From CAMCVE01 sp039920645 (GTDB lineage Bacteria > Bdellovibrionota > UBA2428), in NCBI GenBank assembly GCA_039920645.1, contig JBDSDI010000051.1:1-12808 (forward strand): 12,808 nt of DNA, read 5' to 3'. The notes beneath the pieces were generated by a model, which saw only the letters and a program-made list of their open reading frames with translations, was not told the origin of the DNA and made no database searches. Of this stretch, positions 7,071 to 12,808 are shown one piece after another; the first letter of the stretch is position 1, and every line of letters begins with the position of its first letter. The position numbers and the translations under genes are program-made.

Positions 7071-8512
7071 CTCTTCAAAATCTCGAGTTCTTTCTTGAGG
7101 CGGTCGGAAATCTTCTCGGGATGCGCCTTGCCTTGGGACACCTTCATCACTTGTCCCATGAGGAAGGCGAAAATTTTTTCTTGGCCGGCAAGATAGCTAG
7201 CGACCTGAGAAGGATTGGCGCCAATCACGCTCTTGACCCAACCCTCCAGAGCCGCACTATCGTCAACCTGAACCAGATTCTCGTTCTTCACGTGTTCGAC
7301 GATCGAAGACTCGGGATGCTTCATCCACCAAATAAGAAGTTCCTTGGACTGGCGGCGTGAAATTTTCTTGCCCTGCAAAAGGCTCAGAAGCTCCGCCATG
7401 CGCGTCGCCTTGAAAGGATTTTCGGAAAAACTTTTCGAGAGGTGGTTCAGTTCGCCTACCAAGTCCGAAATAACCCAGGAGGCGGCGAGTTTCGCGTCGA
7501 GACCAAGCGCACACAGTTCGTCGATATAGACGTGCCAGTCGCGATGCTCGAGCAGAAGTTTCGCTTCCGATTCCGAAAGACCCATCGTCTCTTGAAGACG
7601 ACGTCTCTTGTCGTCGGGAAGTTCGGGCAATTCGGAGCGGATCTGTTTCACCCACTCAGGATCGAGAACCAAAGGTGGCAGATCGGGATCCGGAAAATAA
7701 CGGTAATCGTCGGCGTCTTCTTTGGTCCGCATGGAGAACGTCTTGGCCGCGGCGGCATCCCACCCCCGCGTTTCTTGGATGATCGTTCCGCCGCCTTCGA
7801 CGACCGCGATCTGGCGCGCGATCTCGTACTCGAGCGCGAGCTCGACGAAACGGAAAGAGTTCACGTTTTTGATTTCGGTGCGCGTTCCGAGCTTGGTTTC
7901 GCCGACGGGCCGAATACTGATATTGGCGTCACAACGAAAGTTTCCCGCCTCGAGATTGCCGTCGGTAACGCCGGTGTGCACCAGGAGAGAGTGGAGAGTC
8001 TTGAGATAGTTCTTCGCTTCGACGGGAGACCTGAGATCGGGATGACCGACAACTTCGATGAGCGGCGTTCCGGCGCGGTTCAAGTTCACGAGCGTCGACG
8101 ATGCCACGTGAAAAAGTTGTCCGGCATCTTCTTCCATATGAATGCGTTGGATGCGCACTTTGCGAATCTTGCTTCCGGATTCGTCCGTGGCGATCTCAAG
8201 CCAGCCTTCGCCGCAAATAGGTTCGTCGAACTGAGAAATCTGATAGCCCTTCGGAAGATCGGGATAAAAATAGTTTTTGCGCGCGAAGCGACTGCGGAGG
8301 TTGATATCGCAGTGACACGCGAAGCCCGCACGCACGGCAAGTTCGACCGCATGACGATTAAGCACGGGAAGCGAGCCCGGGAGTCCGGCAGAAACCGCGC
8401 CGACGCTCGTATTTGGTTCGCCATCGGCGACTGGAGCCGTGCAGAAAATTTTTCCTTTGGTCAGAAGCTGCGCATGGACCTCGAGTCCAATTACGATTTC
8501 GAAGTGGGCCAT
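7067..8512 (-). CDS. gatB: Asp/Glu-tRNA amidotransferase subunit B
   Basis: 481 residues from the ATG at 8512-8510. An upstream frame exists back to 8743 but its sequence is low-quality and antisense to nothing conserved, whereas MAHFEIVIGLEVHAQL is the canonical GatB start. GatB holds the kinase-like (cradle) site that phosphorylates Glu on tRNA(Gln) or Asp on tRNA(Asn) before ammonia from GatA converts it to the amide. Conserved blocks: FARKNYFYPDLPKGYQISQF (76-95), HMEEDAGQ (125-132), GNLEAGNFRCDANISIRP, GTRTEIKNVNSF, DDYRYFPDPDLPP, and a C-terminal YqeY-like tail domain ending FLMGQVMKVSQGKAHPEKI. Of the four zinc cysteines of zinc-type GatB only C24 remains; A26, G38 and S41 replace the others, as in the zinc-less S. 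aureus-like type. The start overlaps the gatA stop by one base (TGATG) and its stop overlaps the next gene's ATG. Confidence 0.97.
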   Translation of the reverse strand: MAHFEIVIGLEVHAQLLTKGKIFCTAPVADGEPNTSVGAVSAGLPGSLPVLNRHAVELAVRAGFACHCDINLRSRFARKNYFYPDLPKGYQISQFDEPICGEGWLEIATDESGSKIRKVRIQRIHMEEDAGQLFHVASSTLVNLNRAGTPLIEVVGHPDLRSPVEAKNYLKTLHSLLVHTGVTDGNLEAGNFRCDANISIRPVGETKLGTRTEIKNVNSFRFVELALEYEIARQIAVVEGGGTIIQETRGWDAAAAKTFSMRTKEDADDYRYFPDPDLPPLVLDPEWVKQIRSELPELPDDKRRRLQETMGLSESEAKLLLEHRDWHVYIDELCALGLDAKLAASWVISDLVGELNHLSKSFSENPFKATRMAELLSLLQGKKISRRQSKELLIWWMKHPESSIVEHVKNENLVQVDDSAALEGWVKSVIGANPSQVASYLAGQEKIFAFLMGQVMKVSQGKAHPEKISDRLKKELEILKR

Positions 8513-9984
8513 CAGACGACTCCTCCCACGCCGTGGCGCTGAAGAGTGTCGACGATTTGAAGAAGTCTCGATTCGGCGAACCAGGGTGCCATGAGCTGCA
8601 TGCCCACGGGAAGCTTGGGATTTGTGAAATTCGTAGGGAAAGAAATAGCGGGAACGCCGGCGAGACTCGCGGGCAAGGTACAAAGATCGGAAGCGTACAT
8701 CTTCAAAGGATCGTCGGTACGCGATCCCAGCGCAAAAGCACATTCGGGTGCGGTCGGAGTCAACAGCACATCGACCGAACGGTAGGCCAGAGAAAAATCT
8801 TTATGTATAAGTCGACGCACCTGAGCGGCGCGACGGTAATAGGCATCATAGTAACCGGCCGAGAGGGCATAGGTTCCAAGCAAGATACGCAGACGCACTT
8901 CGTTTCCGAAACCTTCTCCGCGCGCGCGCGCGTAGAGACCTTCGAGGCCAAGCTCTTCACCGTGCGAGGCTCCGCGTCCCGTGTGAATTCCGTTGTAGCG
9001 AGAGAGATTGCTCGAGGCTTCCGAGGTGCAGATCACGTAGTAAGTGGGAAGCGCGAGCGGAAAGTGCGGAAGCGAAACCGAGACGAGACTTGCCCCATTC
9101 TTTTCAAGATGTGCGCGAAGAGCCGCGAGTTCCGCCGCGACTTCGGACTCGAGAGCAATTCCTTCGATTTCTTTCGGAATGCCCACCCGCAATCCCTGGA
9201 GAGACTTCGAAGAGCGGGACGTGACGAGATCCTGAAGATAGTCCGCCGTTTTCGCGCGGGAACTCGTCCCGTCATGAATATCGAAACCCGCAATCGCCTG
9301 CATCAGTGCCGCGCAGCCTTCGGCATCGCGGGCCATCGGACCGATCTGATCGAGACTACTCGCAAAGGCCATGAGACCGTAACGGCTTACGCGTCCATAG
9401 GTGGGCTTGAGTCCGGTGATTCCGCAAAACGCCGCAGGCTGGCGAACCGAACCGCCGGTATCAGTGCCGAGCGCAAGCGCAACATCGCCCGCAGCCAAGG
9501 CCGCCGCCGACCCGCCCGAGGAGCCGCCCGGAGCGCGTGTCGCATCTACGGGATTCTTCACGGAACCAAATGCAGAATTTTCATTGGACGAGCCCATGCC
9601 GAACTCATCGAGCGCAGTTTTTGAAACGATGACCGCGCCTTGCGCCTCGAGACGCGAAATCGCGGTCGCGGAATAAGGAGCAATGAAATTTTCGAGAATC
9701 TTCGAGGACGCCGTGCATTTTTCGCCCTCGACCAGGATGAGGTCTTTCACGGCGAGAGGAACTCCAAGCAAAGGAAATGATTCTCCGGCTTTAAGGCGAA
9801 CGTCGGCGCGGGCCGCCGAAGCAAGAGCACGTTCCTCAAGAATAGCCATGTACGCGTTGTATTTCCCCTGAGAGTCTCGCGCGCGCGCGAGACTTTGCCG
9901 AGTGAGCTCAACGCTGCTAACGGATTTTTTCTTGAGAGCCTCGGAGCATTGAGAAAAGCGCAGAAAGTCCATTGGCCAACTCAT
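8512..9984 (-). CDS. gatA: Asp/Glu-tRNA amidotransferase subunit A
   Basis: 490 residues, standard length. It is the glutaminase subunit: an amidase-signature enzyme that releases ammonia from glutamine and channels it to GatB. The Ser-cisSer-Lys triad is complete: K80 in PLAVKD, S155 in APGGSSGGS, and nucleophile S179 in TDTGGSVRQPA, each one position beyond the S. aureus numbering (79/154/178). GITGLKPTYGRVSRYGL and the C-terminal substrate-binding region with LPTYYVICTSEASSNLSRY and PVGMQLMAPWF are also typical. The chosen ATG (9984-9982) overlaps the gatC stop in ATGA. An in-frame ATG at residue 5 is an alternative, and neither has a strong ribosome site. Within the coding sequence are a perfect 22-bp palindrome (9873-9894) and a (CG)7 tract (8919-8932). 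Confidence 0.98.
   Translation of the reverse strand: MSWPMDFLRFSQCSEALKKKSVSSVELTRQSLARARDSQGKYNAYMAILEERALASAARADVRLKAGESFPLLGVPLAVKDLILVEGEKCTASSKILENFIAPYSATAISRLEAQGAVIVSKTALDEFGMGSSNENSAFGSVKNPVDATRAPGGSSGGSAAALAAGDVALALGTDTGGSVRQPAAFCGITGLKPTYGRVSRYGLMAFASSLDQIGPMARDAEGCAALMQAIAGFDIHDGTSSRAKTADYLQDLVTSRSSKSLQGLRVGIPKEIEGIALESEVAAELAALRAHLEKNGASLVSVSLPHFPLALPTYYVICTSEASSNLSRYNGIHTGRGASHGEELGLEGLYARARGEGFGNEVRLRILLGTYALSAGYYDAYYRRAAQVRRLIHKDFSLAYRSVDVLLTPTAPECAFALGSRTDDPLKMYASDLCTLPASLAGVPAISFPTNFTNPKLPVGMQLMAPWFAESRLLQIVDTLQRHGVGGVV
8919..8932. repeat. (CG)7 dinucleotide tract inside gatA
   Basis: Fourteen bases of uninterrupted alternating C and G, encoding part of Y-A-R-A-R-G on the minus strand. 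Such tracts can adopt Z-DNA and are prone to slippage in 2-nt steps, which would frameshift gatA. Confidence 0.85.
9873..9894. repeat. Perfect 22-bp palindrome inside gatA
   Basis: The left arm AGTCTCGCGCG is followed directly by its exact reverse complement CGCGCGAGACT, with no loop. It covers codons 31-38 of gatA (S-L-A-R-A-R-D-S on the minus strand). The centre is alternating GC. It could extrude as a cruciform, bind a dimeric protein, or simply result from GCG/CGC codon choice for an ARAR run. Confidence 0.9.
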
Positions 9985-10268
9985 TCCGAACGGACGACAC
10001 GGCCAACTCGGTAGCAGCCATCGAAACTGTTGGGAGCGTTGACGAGTATCTTGTCGCGATCGAGGGCAGGCTCGGGCACGTCTTCGCGCAATACGATTTC
10101 TTCGGAAAGACTGTAGAGAGGATCAGCGCCAGCAACGTCGACGTCCTGAAGGGCCGCGAAGGACGCGAGGATTTTCTCGAGACGACTCGTCAGGCGTGCC
10201 TCGTCGCCTTCGCGAAGTTCGATGCGTGCGAGCCGGGCGATTTTTGCGATATCAAAGCTGGAAGTCAC
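9981..10268 (-). CDS. gatC: Asp/Glu-tRNA amidotransferase subunit C
   Basis: 95 residues, the usual GatC size. GatC is a small clamp that wraps GatA and GatB and stabilises the heterotrimer. IAKIARLARIEL (8-18 region) is the family hallmark helix, and the C-terminal part carries LREDVPEPALDRDKILVNAPNSFDGCYRV, equivalent to the LR.D.....-R.....NAP....-F.VP pattern of GatC. The start is GTG at 10268-10266. An in-frame TAG (the pcrA stop, 10280-10278) lies four codons upstream, so no longer canonical start is possible except a rare ATT. The GTG abuts GGCGG with almost no spacer, so initiation probably relies on ribosomes finishing pcrA. The stop overlaps the gatA ATG (ATGA). Confidence 0.95.
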   Translation of the reverse strand: MTSSFDIAKIARLARIELREGDEARLTSRLEKILASFAALQDVDVAGADPLYSLSEEIVLREDVPEPALDRDKILVNAPNSFDGCYRVGRVVRSE

Positions 10269-10277
10269 CCGCCAAAT

Positions 10278-12575
10278 CTAAGTAACTTTTTCGAGAGGCG
10301 CAAACTTCGCGAGGAACTTTTTCGTCCCGACGTCGGAGAACTTGATCGAGAGCTTGAGAGCTTCGCGAGCGCCTTGGCGCGCGACTACCACGCCGGCCCC
10401 GTAGTCCGGGTGACGAACCTTGGTTCCGATCGCGAAACCGTCGTCCTCTCCGGGCCCTTCGTCGAAGAACTCGCTGAAGTCAGCCTTTTTGGAGCTGGGG
10501 GCCTTGTAATCGGAGTTGGAGAAACTGCTTTTCGAGCGGTTCATTTCAAAGCCGTCGTAAGAGGAGTCGTGGGAATCGGGATTATAGGCGCGGCGCGCCT
10601 CGAAGGAGGGTGCGTGGTCCCGGAGAAGGATTTCTTCTTGAGGCATTTCACTGATAAAGCGCGAAACGCGACGAACTTTGGAAATGCCGAAGACCCGACG
10701 GACATGCGCCGAGCTGAGAAAAAGGCGTTTGCGCGCGCGAGTCATTCCTACGTAGCAAAGACGACGTTCTTCTTCGATTTCGTCGGGATCGGGCTCGAAG
10801 GCGTCTCCGCGAATACTGGGGAAAAGCTCTTCTTCGAGACCGACCAGGAAAACACTGGGGTATTCGAGGCCCTTGGCCGAGTGAAGGGTCATCATCGTGA
10901 CCGAGGCCCCCTCGTCCTGAGCGCGGTCTTGGTCGGTGTAAAGCGCGACTTCCTCAAGAAAGCCTGCAAGCGAAGGCGTCTCGGAACGCGACTCATAATC
11001 CGCGATCGCGGACGCCAATTCCTGTAAGTTCTCGAGGCGAGTTTGAGCCTCGATGTCGTCTTCGGAGCGTAAGGACTGAAGATATCCCGTCTCGTCGAGG
11101 GCCATGGCGTAGAACTCGCGCAGTGGAAGCTTGGCCGCCGCTTCGCGCAGGCCCTGCATCATCTCGGAGAACTGGATCATTTTCTTGCGAGCCGAGGCGT
11201 TCATCTGGCCTTCTCCTTCAGCTAGCAGTGCGAAGGTGTCGCCGAGGGAGAGATGCTTGTCCCAAGCCAAGTTGCGTAGGGCCTCGAGGCTCGTCTTGCC
11301 GATGCCGCGAGTGGGAACGTTGATGATGCGCGAAAGGGAGACGTCGTCCTGAGGATTGGCGACGGCACGCAGATAAGCCAGCGCGTTCTTGATTTCGGCG
11401 CGGTCGTAGAATCGCAAACCGCCGAAAATTCGATACGGGATCAGATCGGAACGTAGCATGTCTTCTAAAAGACGGGACTGCGCATGCGTGCGATAGAAAA
11501 TGGATATTTCATCCGGCGACGAACCCGCACTGAGAAGCTCGCGAATACGTCGCGCAACCCATTTGCTCTCCTCGAAGTCGCTCTCGAGAATGTGCACTTC
11601 TACCGGGGCACCGGCTTCGTTATTCGTAAAGAGCGTCTTGGCTTTGCGCTGCGTATTGTTGGCGATCACGAGATTCGAAGCGCGGATGATATGCGCCGTC
11701 GAACGATAGTTCTCCTCAAGTTTTACAATCTTCGTATTCTCGTAATCCTTCTCAAAATCGAGGATGTTGCGAATGTCGGCTCCGCGCCACCGATAGATGC
11801 TCTGATCCTCGTCTCCGACGACGCAGATGTTGCGATATTTCGAAGCGAGCAGCTTCAGTAGTTGGTACTGGACGCCATTGGTGTCTTGGTATTCGTCGAC
11901 CAGGAAGAACCGATACTGGTCTTGGAAACGTTCCAAGATGTCCGGATTTTTTTGAAAAAGCTCCAGTGTTTTTGAAAGCAAATCTCCGAAGTCGACGGCA
12001 TTATTGCGGCGAAGACCTCGTTCGTAAGCATGGATTACGGGTTCCATTTTTTTCTCGGCGAAGTTCCGCGCGTCGGCCTTGAACTCGAGCGGATCGAGTC
12101 CCTCGTTTTTCATTGCCTGAATTTTATAGTGGACCTGTTTGGGCGCGATGACCTTGTCGCTCACCCCAGCCTCTTCGAGACAAAGCTTGATCAGCGTCTG
12201 CGAATCTCCATCGTCAAAGATAGAAAACCCCGATTGTAGCCCCAGACGACTTCCATACATGCGCAAGAGTTTCGCACCGGAGCTGTGAAACGTTGAAACC
12301 CAGATATCGTCGGCAGGAATCCCTGATCCTTCGAGAAGTTTTTCCATCCGATGCTTCATTTCGCGCGCGGCTTTGTTCGTGAAAGTGACGGCGAAAATCT
12401 CCGCAGGAAGCGCGACGCCGCTCTCGATTAAATGAACCATGCGGTACGTGAGGATTCGCGTCTTGCCCGAGCCTGCGCCCGCCAAAATAAGCAGAGGCCC
12501 ATGGGTATGCAGAACCGCTTCACGTTGGGCAGGATTGAGCTCTCGCTCGATTCGATCGGCTAGGACAAAGGACAT
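10278..12575 (-). CDS. pcrA: UvrD/PcrA-type superfamily 1A DNA helicase
   Basis: 765 residues. A 3'-5' ATP-dependent helicase acting in nucleotide excision repair, replication restart and displacement of RecA or RNA polymerase. All motifs are visible: Q motif with Q17 (LNPAQ), Walker A AGAGSGKT at 32-39, Ia TFTNKAAREM at 64-73, Ib STFHSSG at 94-100, II VDEYQD at 226-231, III GDEDQSIYRWRGA at 254-266, IV ENYRS at 289-292, V TLHSAKGLEYPSVF at 563-576, VI EERRLCYVGMTRARKRL around 602-618. After a disordered Ser/Asp-rich linker (about 655-712), residues 716-763 form the Tudor-like C-terminal fold (GTKVRHPDYGAGVVV) known in PcrA/UvrD to contact RNA polymerase. UvrD or PcrA naming cannot be settled from motifs alone. 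The ATG (12575-12573) is secured by an in-frame stop 6 nt upstream, but has no good ribosome site. First gene of the operon, 9 nt before gatC. Confidence 0.96.
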   Translation of the reverse strand: MSFVLADRIERELNPAQREAVLHTHGPLLILAGAGSGKTRILTYRMVHLIESGVALPAEIFAVTFTNKAAREMKHRMEKLLEGSGIPADDIWVSTFHSSGAKLLRMYGSRLGLQSGFSIFDDGDSQTLIKLCLEEAGVSDKVIAPKQVHYKIQAMKNEGLDPLEFKADARNFAEKKMEPVIHAYERGLRRNNAVDFGDLLSKTLELFQKNPDILERFQDQYRFFLVDEYQDTNGVQYQLLKLLASKYRNICVVGDEDQSIYRWRGADIRNILDFEKDYENTKIVKLEENYRSTAHIIRASNLVIANNTQRKAKTLFTNNEAGAPVEVHILESDFEESKWVARRIRELLSAGSSPDEISIFYRTHAQSRLLEDMLRSDLIPYRIFGGLRFYDRAEIKNALAYLRAVANPQDDVSLSRIINVPTRGIGKTSLEALRNLAWDKHLSLGDTFALLAEGEGQMNASARKKMIQFSEMMQGLREAAAKLPLREFYAMALDETGYLQSLRSEDDIEAQTRLENLQELASAIADYESRSETPSLAGFLEEVALYTDQDRAQDEGASVTMMTLHSAKGLEYPSVFLVGLEEELFPSIRGDAFEPDPDEIEEERRLCYVGMTRARKRLFLSSAHVRRVFGISKVRRVSRFISEMPQEEILLRDHAPSFEARRAYNPDSHDSSYDGFEMNRSKSSFSNSDYKAPSSKKADFSEFFDEGPGEDDGFAIGTKVRHPDYGAGVVVARQGAREALKLSIKFSDVGTKKFLAKFAPLEKVT

Positions 12576-12638
12576 CGCGACTCAGGCTTAGATTGAGGTC
12601 ACTTCAAGCTCAAGTCCGAGGGGGATTTTCTAAAACAA

Positions 12639-12655
12639 AGTTCCATTTTGGAACT
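12639..12655. repeat. 17-bp perfect dyad, copy 1 (putative activator or operator site)
   Basis: AGTTCCATTTTGGAACT has perfectly complementary 7-bp arms around TTT. Its centre lies about 119 bp upstream of the start point predicted from the sigma-54 element, and about 72 bp upstream of the pcrA ATG. It shares arms with copy 2. Its right arm also takes part in GAACT-A-AGTTC (12651-12661), an overlapping smaller dyad. Confidence 0.75.
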
Positions 12656-12669
12656 AAGTTCATAATCTC

Positions 12670-12686
12670 AGTTCCAAACTGAAACT
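12670..12686. repeat. 17-bp dyad, copy 2 (putative activator or operator site)
   Basis: AGTTCCAAACTGAAACT repeats the plan AGTTCCA-N3-TGRAACT with a single arm mismatch. It starts exactly 31 bp after copy 1, about three turns of B-DNA, so both sites face the same side of the helix. Its centre is about 88 bp upstream of the predicted sigma-54 start point. Confidence 0.7.
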
Positions 12687-12711
12687 GTTTTTCAGAGTTA
12701 TGCTCGCCAAA

Positions 12712-12724
12712 TATCAAGACTTTG
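12712..12724 (+). promoter_or_regulatory. Putative IHF binding site
   Basis: TATCAAGACTTTG fits the IHF consensus WATCAANNNNTTR at every defined position. It lies between the dyads and the sigma-54 core, about 42 to 54 bp upstream of the predicted start point, where IHF bends DNA so that an enhancer-bound activator can reach the polymerase. One such match by chance in an AT-rich region is possible. Confidence 0.55.
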
Positions 12725-12738
12725 TAAAGATCCTAGAC

Positions 12739-12755
12739 TTGGCACACAATCTGCA
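12739..12755 (+). promoter_or_regulatory. Sigma-54 (RpoN) -24/-12 promoter, pointing out of the window
   Basis: TTGGCACACAATCTGCA matches the consensus YTGGCACG-N4-TTGCW: the -24 block TTGGCAC is complete, the -12 GC is present, and the GG-to-GC distance is the required 10 nt between pairs (GG 12741-12742, GC 12753-12754). Deviations are A for G after TGGCAC, and C for the first T of TTGC. Transcription would begin near 12765-12767 and run rightward. Confidence 0.75.
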
Positions 12756-12808
12756 TCTATATCCCGCAGACACAAGTTAAAAAACTTTGCTTCGAAGGCC
12801 AACCCCCC

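Larger units (their letters stand above)
566..12575 (-). other. Probable eight-gene operon pcrA-gatC-gatA-gatB-omp-leuS-hit-asmA
   Basis: All eight genes share the strand, with junctions of 9, -4, -1, -4, 14, 12 and 32 nt. Three stop/start overlaps (ATGA, TGATG, ATGA) and one ribosome site overlapping a stop (leuS/hit) point to coupled translation. No gap inside is large enough for a normal promoter plus terminator, so any internal promoter would have to lie in coding sequence. The unit's own promoter should be in 12576-12808, but no convincing sigma-70 site was found there on the minus strand. Confidence 0.7.
12576..12808. other. Intergenic regulatory region upstream of pcrA
   Basis: These 233 nt have no credible gene and are clearly richer in A and T than the flanking coding DNA from about 12625 onward. 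The first 50 nt (12576-12625) would be the pcrA leader and hold nothing recognisable. From 12639 to 12756 come, in order, two related 17-bp dyads, a third overlapping half-site, an IHF-like site and a sigma-54 core promoter, all reading as a rightward promoter for a gene outside the window. Bases 12757-12808 would be its leader; no start codon with ribosome site is present in them. Confidence 0.8.

Noticed and set aside
8513..8743. In-frame upstream extension of gatB (77 extra residues).
   Set aside because: The extension is Arg/Ser-rich, overlaps gatA in another frame, and has no GatB similarity. The ATG at 8512 gives the canonical N-terminus and a TGATG coupling with gatA.
9970..9972. Second in-frame ATG (residue 5) as the gatA start.
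   Set aside because: Possible, but the first ATG forms the ATGA overlap with gatC, and neither has a better ribosome site. Kept only as an alternative.
7442..11027. Long plus-strand open frames at 7442-8542, 8413-9624 and 9972-11027.
   Set aside because: They lie opposite gatB, gatA, gatC and pcrA, whose motifs are unambiguous. Their translations are Arg-rich without recognisable domains, typical of antisense shadows in GC-rich genes.
12590..12615. TTGAG...CTCAA inverted repeat in the pcrA leader as a riboswitch or attenuator.
   Set aside because: Five-base stem with an 11-nt loop and no alternative pairing or T-run; no known riboswitch features.
12651..12661. GAACTAAGTTC as a LexA (SOS) box upstream of pcrA.
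   Set aside because: The Gram-positive type box needs GAAC-N4-GTTC; here the gap is 3. As far as I know the Bdellovibrio-type LexA box is TTAC-N3-GTAA. The sequence is better explained as a by-product of the overlapping AGTTC half-sites.
12600..12720. A sigma-70 promoter for pcrA on the minus strand (for example GATTAT with AAAACA upstream).
   Set aside because: The best pair matches only 4/6 and 3/6 positions, no better than expected in AT-rich DNA.

Overview
The window reads as a chromosomal stretch from a Gram-negative bacterium. It encodes an outer-membrane beta-barrel with a signal peptide, an inner-membrane-anchored AsmA protein, and an indirect tRNA amidation enzyme (GatCAB). The gene set, the matrixin-type protease and the moderately GC-rich, tightly packed coding suggest Bdellovibrionota (Bdellovibrio/Oligoflexia relatives) or a neighbouring deltaproteobacterial-type lineage. 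That placement is an inference from protein character, not a search result.

Layout. Positions 2-553 (+) hold the C-terminal part of a zinc metalloprotease of the metzincin/matrixin type, cut off at its 5' end by the window edge. It converges tail to tail, with a 12-nt gap, on a long run of eight minus-strand genes that fills 12575 down to 566. In transcription order these are: pcrA/uvrD helicase; gatC, gatA, gatB (Glu-tRNA(Gln)/Asp-tRNA(Asn) amidotransferase); a FadL/TraF-like outer-membrane barrel protein; leuS; a HIT-family nucleotide hydrolase; and an AsmA-family protein. Gene gaps are +9, -4, -1, -4, +14, +12 and +32 nt, so this looks like one operon with strong translational coupling. 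It mixes DNA repair, two steps of aminoacyl-tRNA synthesis, a HIT hydrolase and two envelope proteins.

The only real intergenic region is 12576-12808 (233 nt), upstream of pcrA. It is more AT-rich than the genes and is the most interesting part of the window. On the plus strand, pointing out of the window, it carries a near-consensus sigma-54 -24/-12 promoter (12739-12755), a perfect match to the IHF consensus just upstream (12712-12724), and two copies of a 17-bp dyad (AGTTCCA-N3-TGRAACT) at 12639-12655 and 12670-12686. The dyads are spaced 31 bp apart, about three helical turns. Upstream activator pair, bend site and sigma-54 core is the textbook order of an enhancer-dependent promoter. The regulated gene lies to the right of the window and is not visible. 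The dyad was not recognised as belonging to any specific activator.

No tRNA, rRNA, CRISPR array, insertion sequence or phage gene was seen. The coding part is largely ordinary housekeeping. The second looks there concern an unusual perfect palindrome and CG-dinucleotide tracts in gatA, zinc-ligand losses in GatB and LeuRS, a substituted residue in the LeuRS editing motif, and the outer-membrane gene embedded between gatB and leuS.
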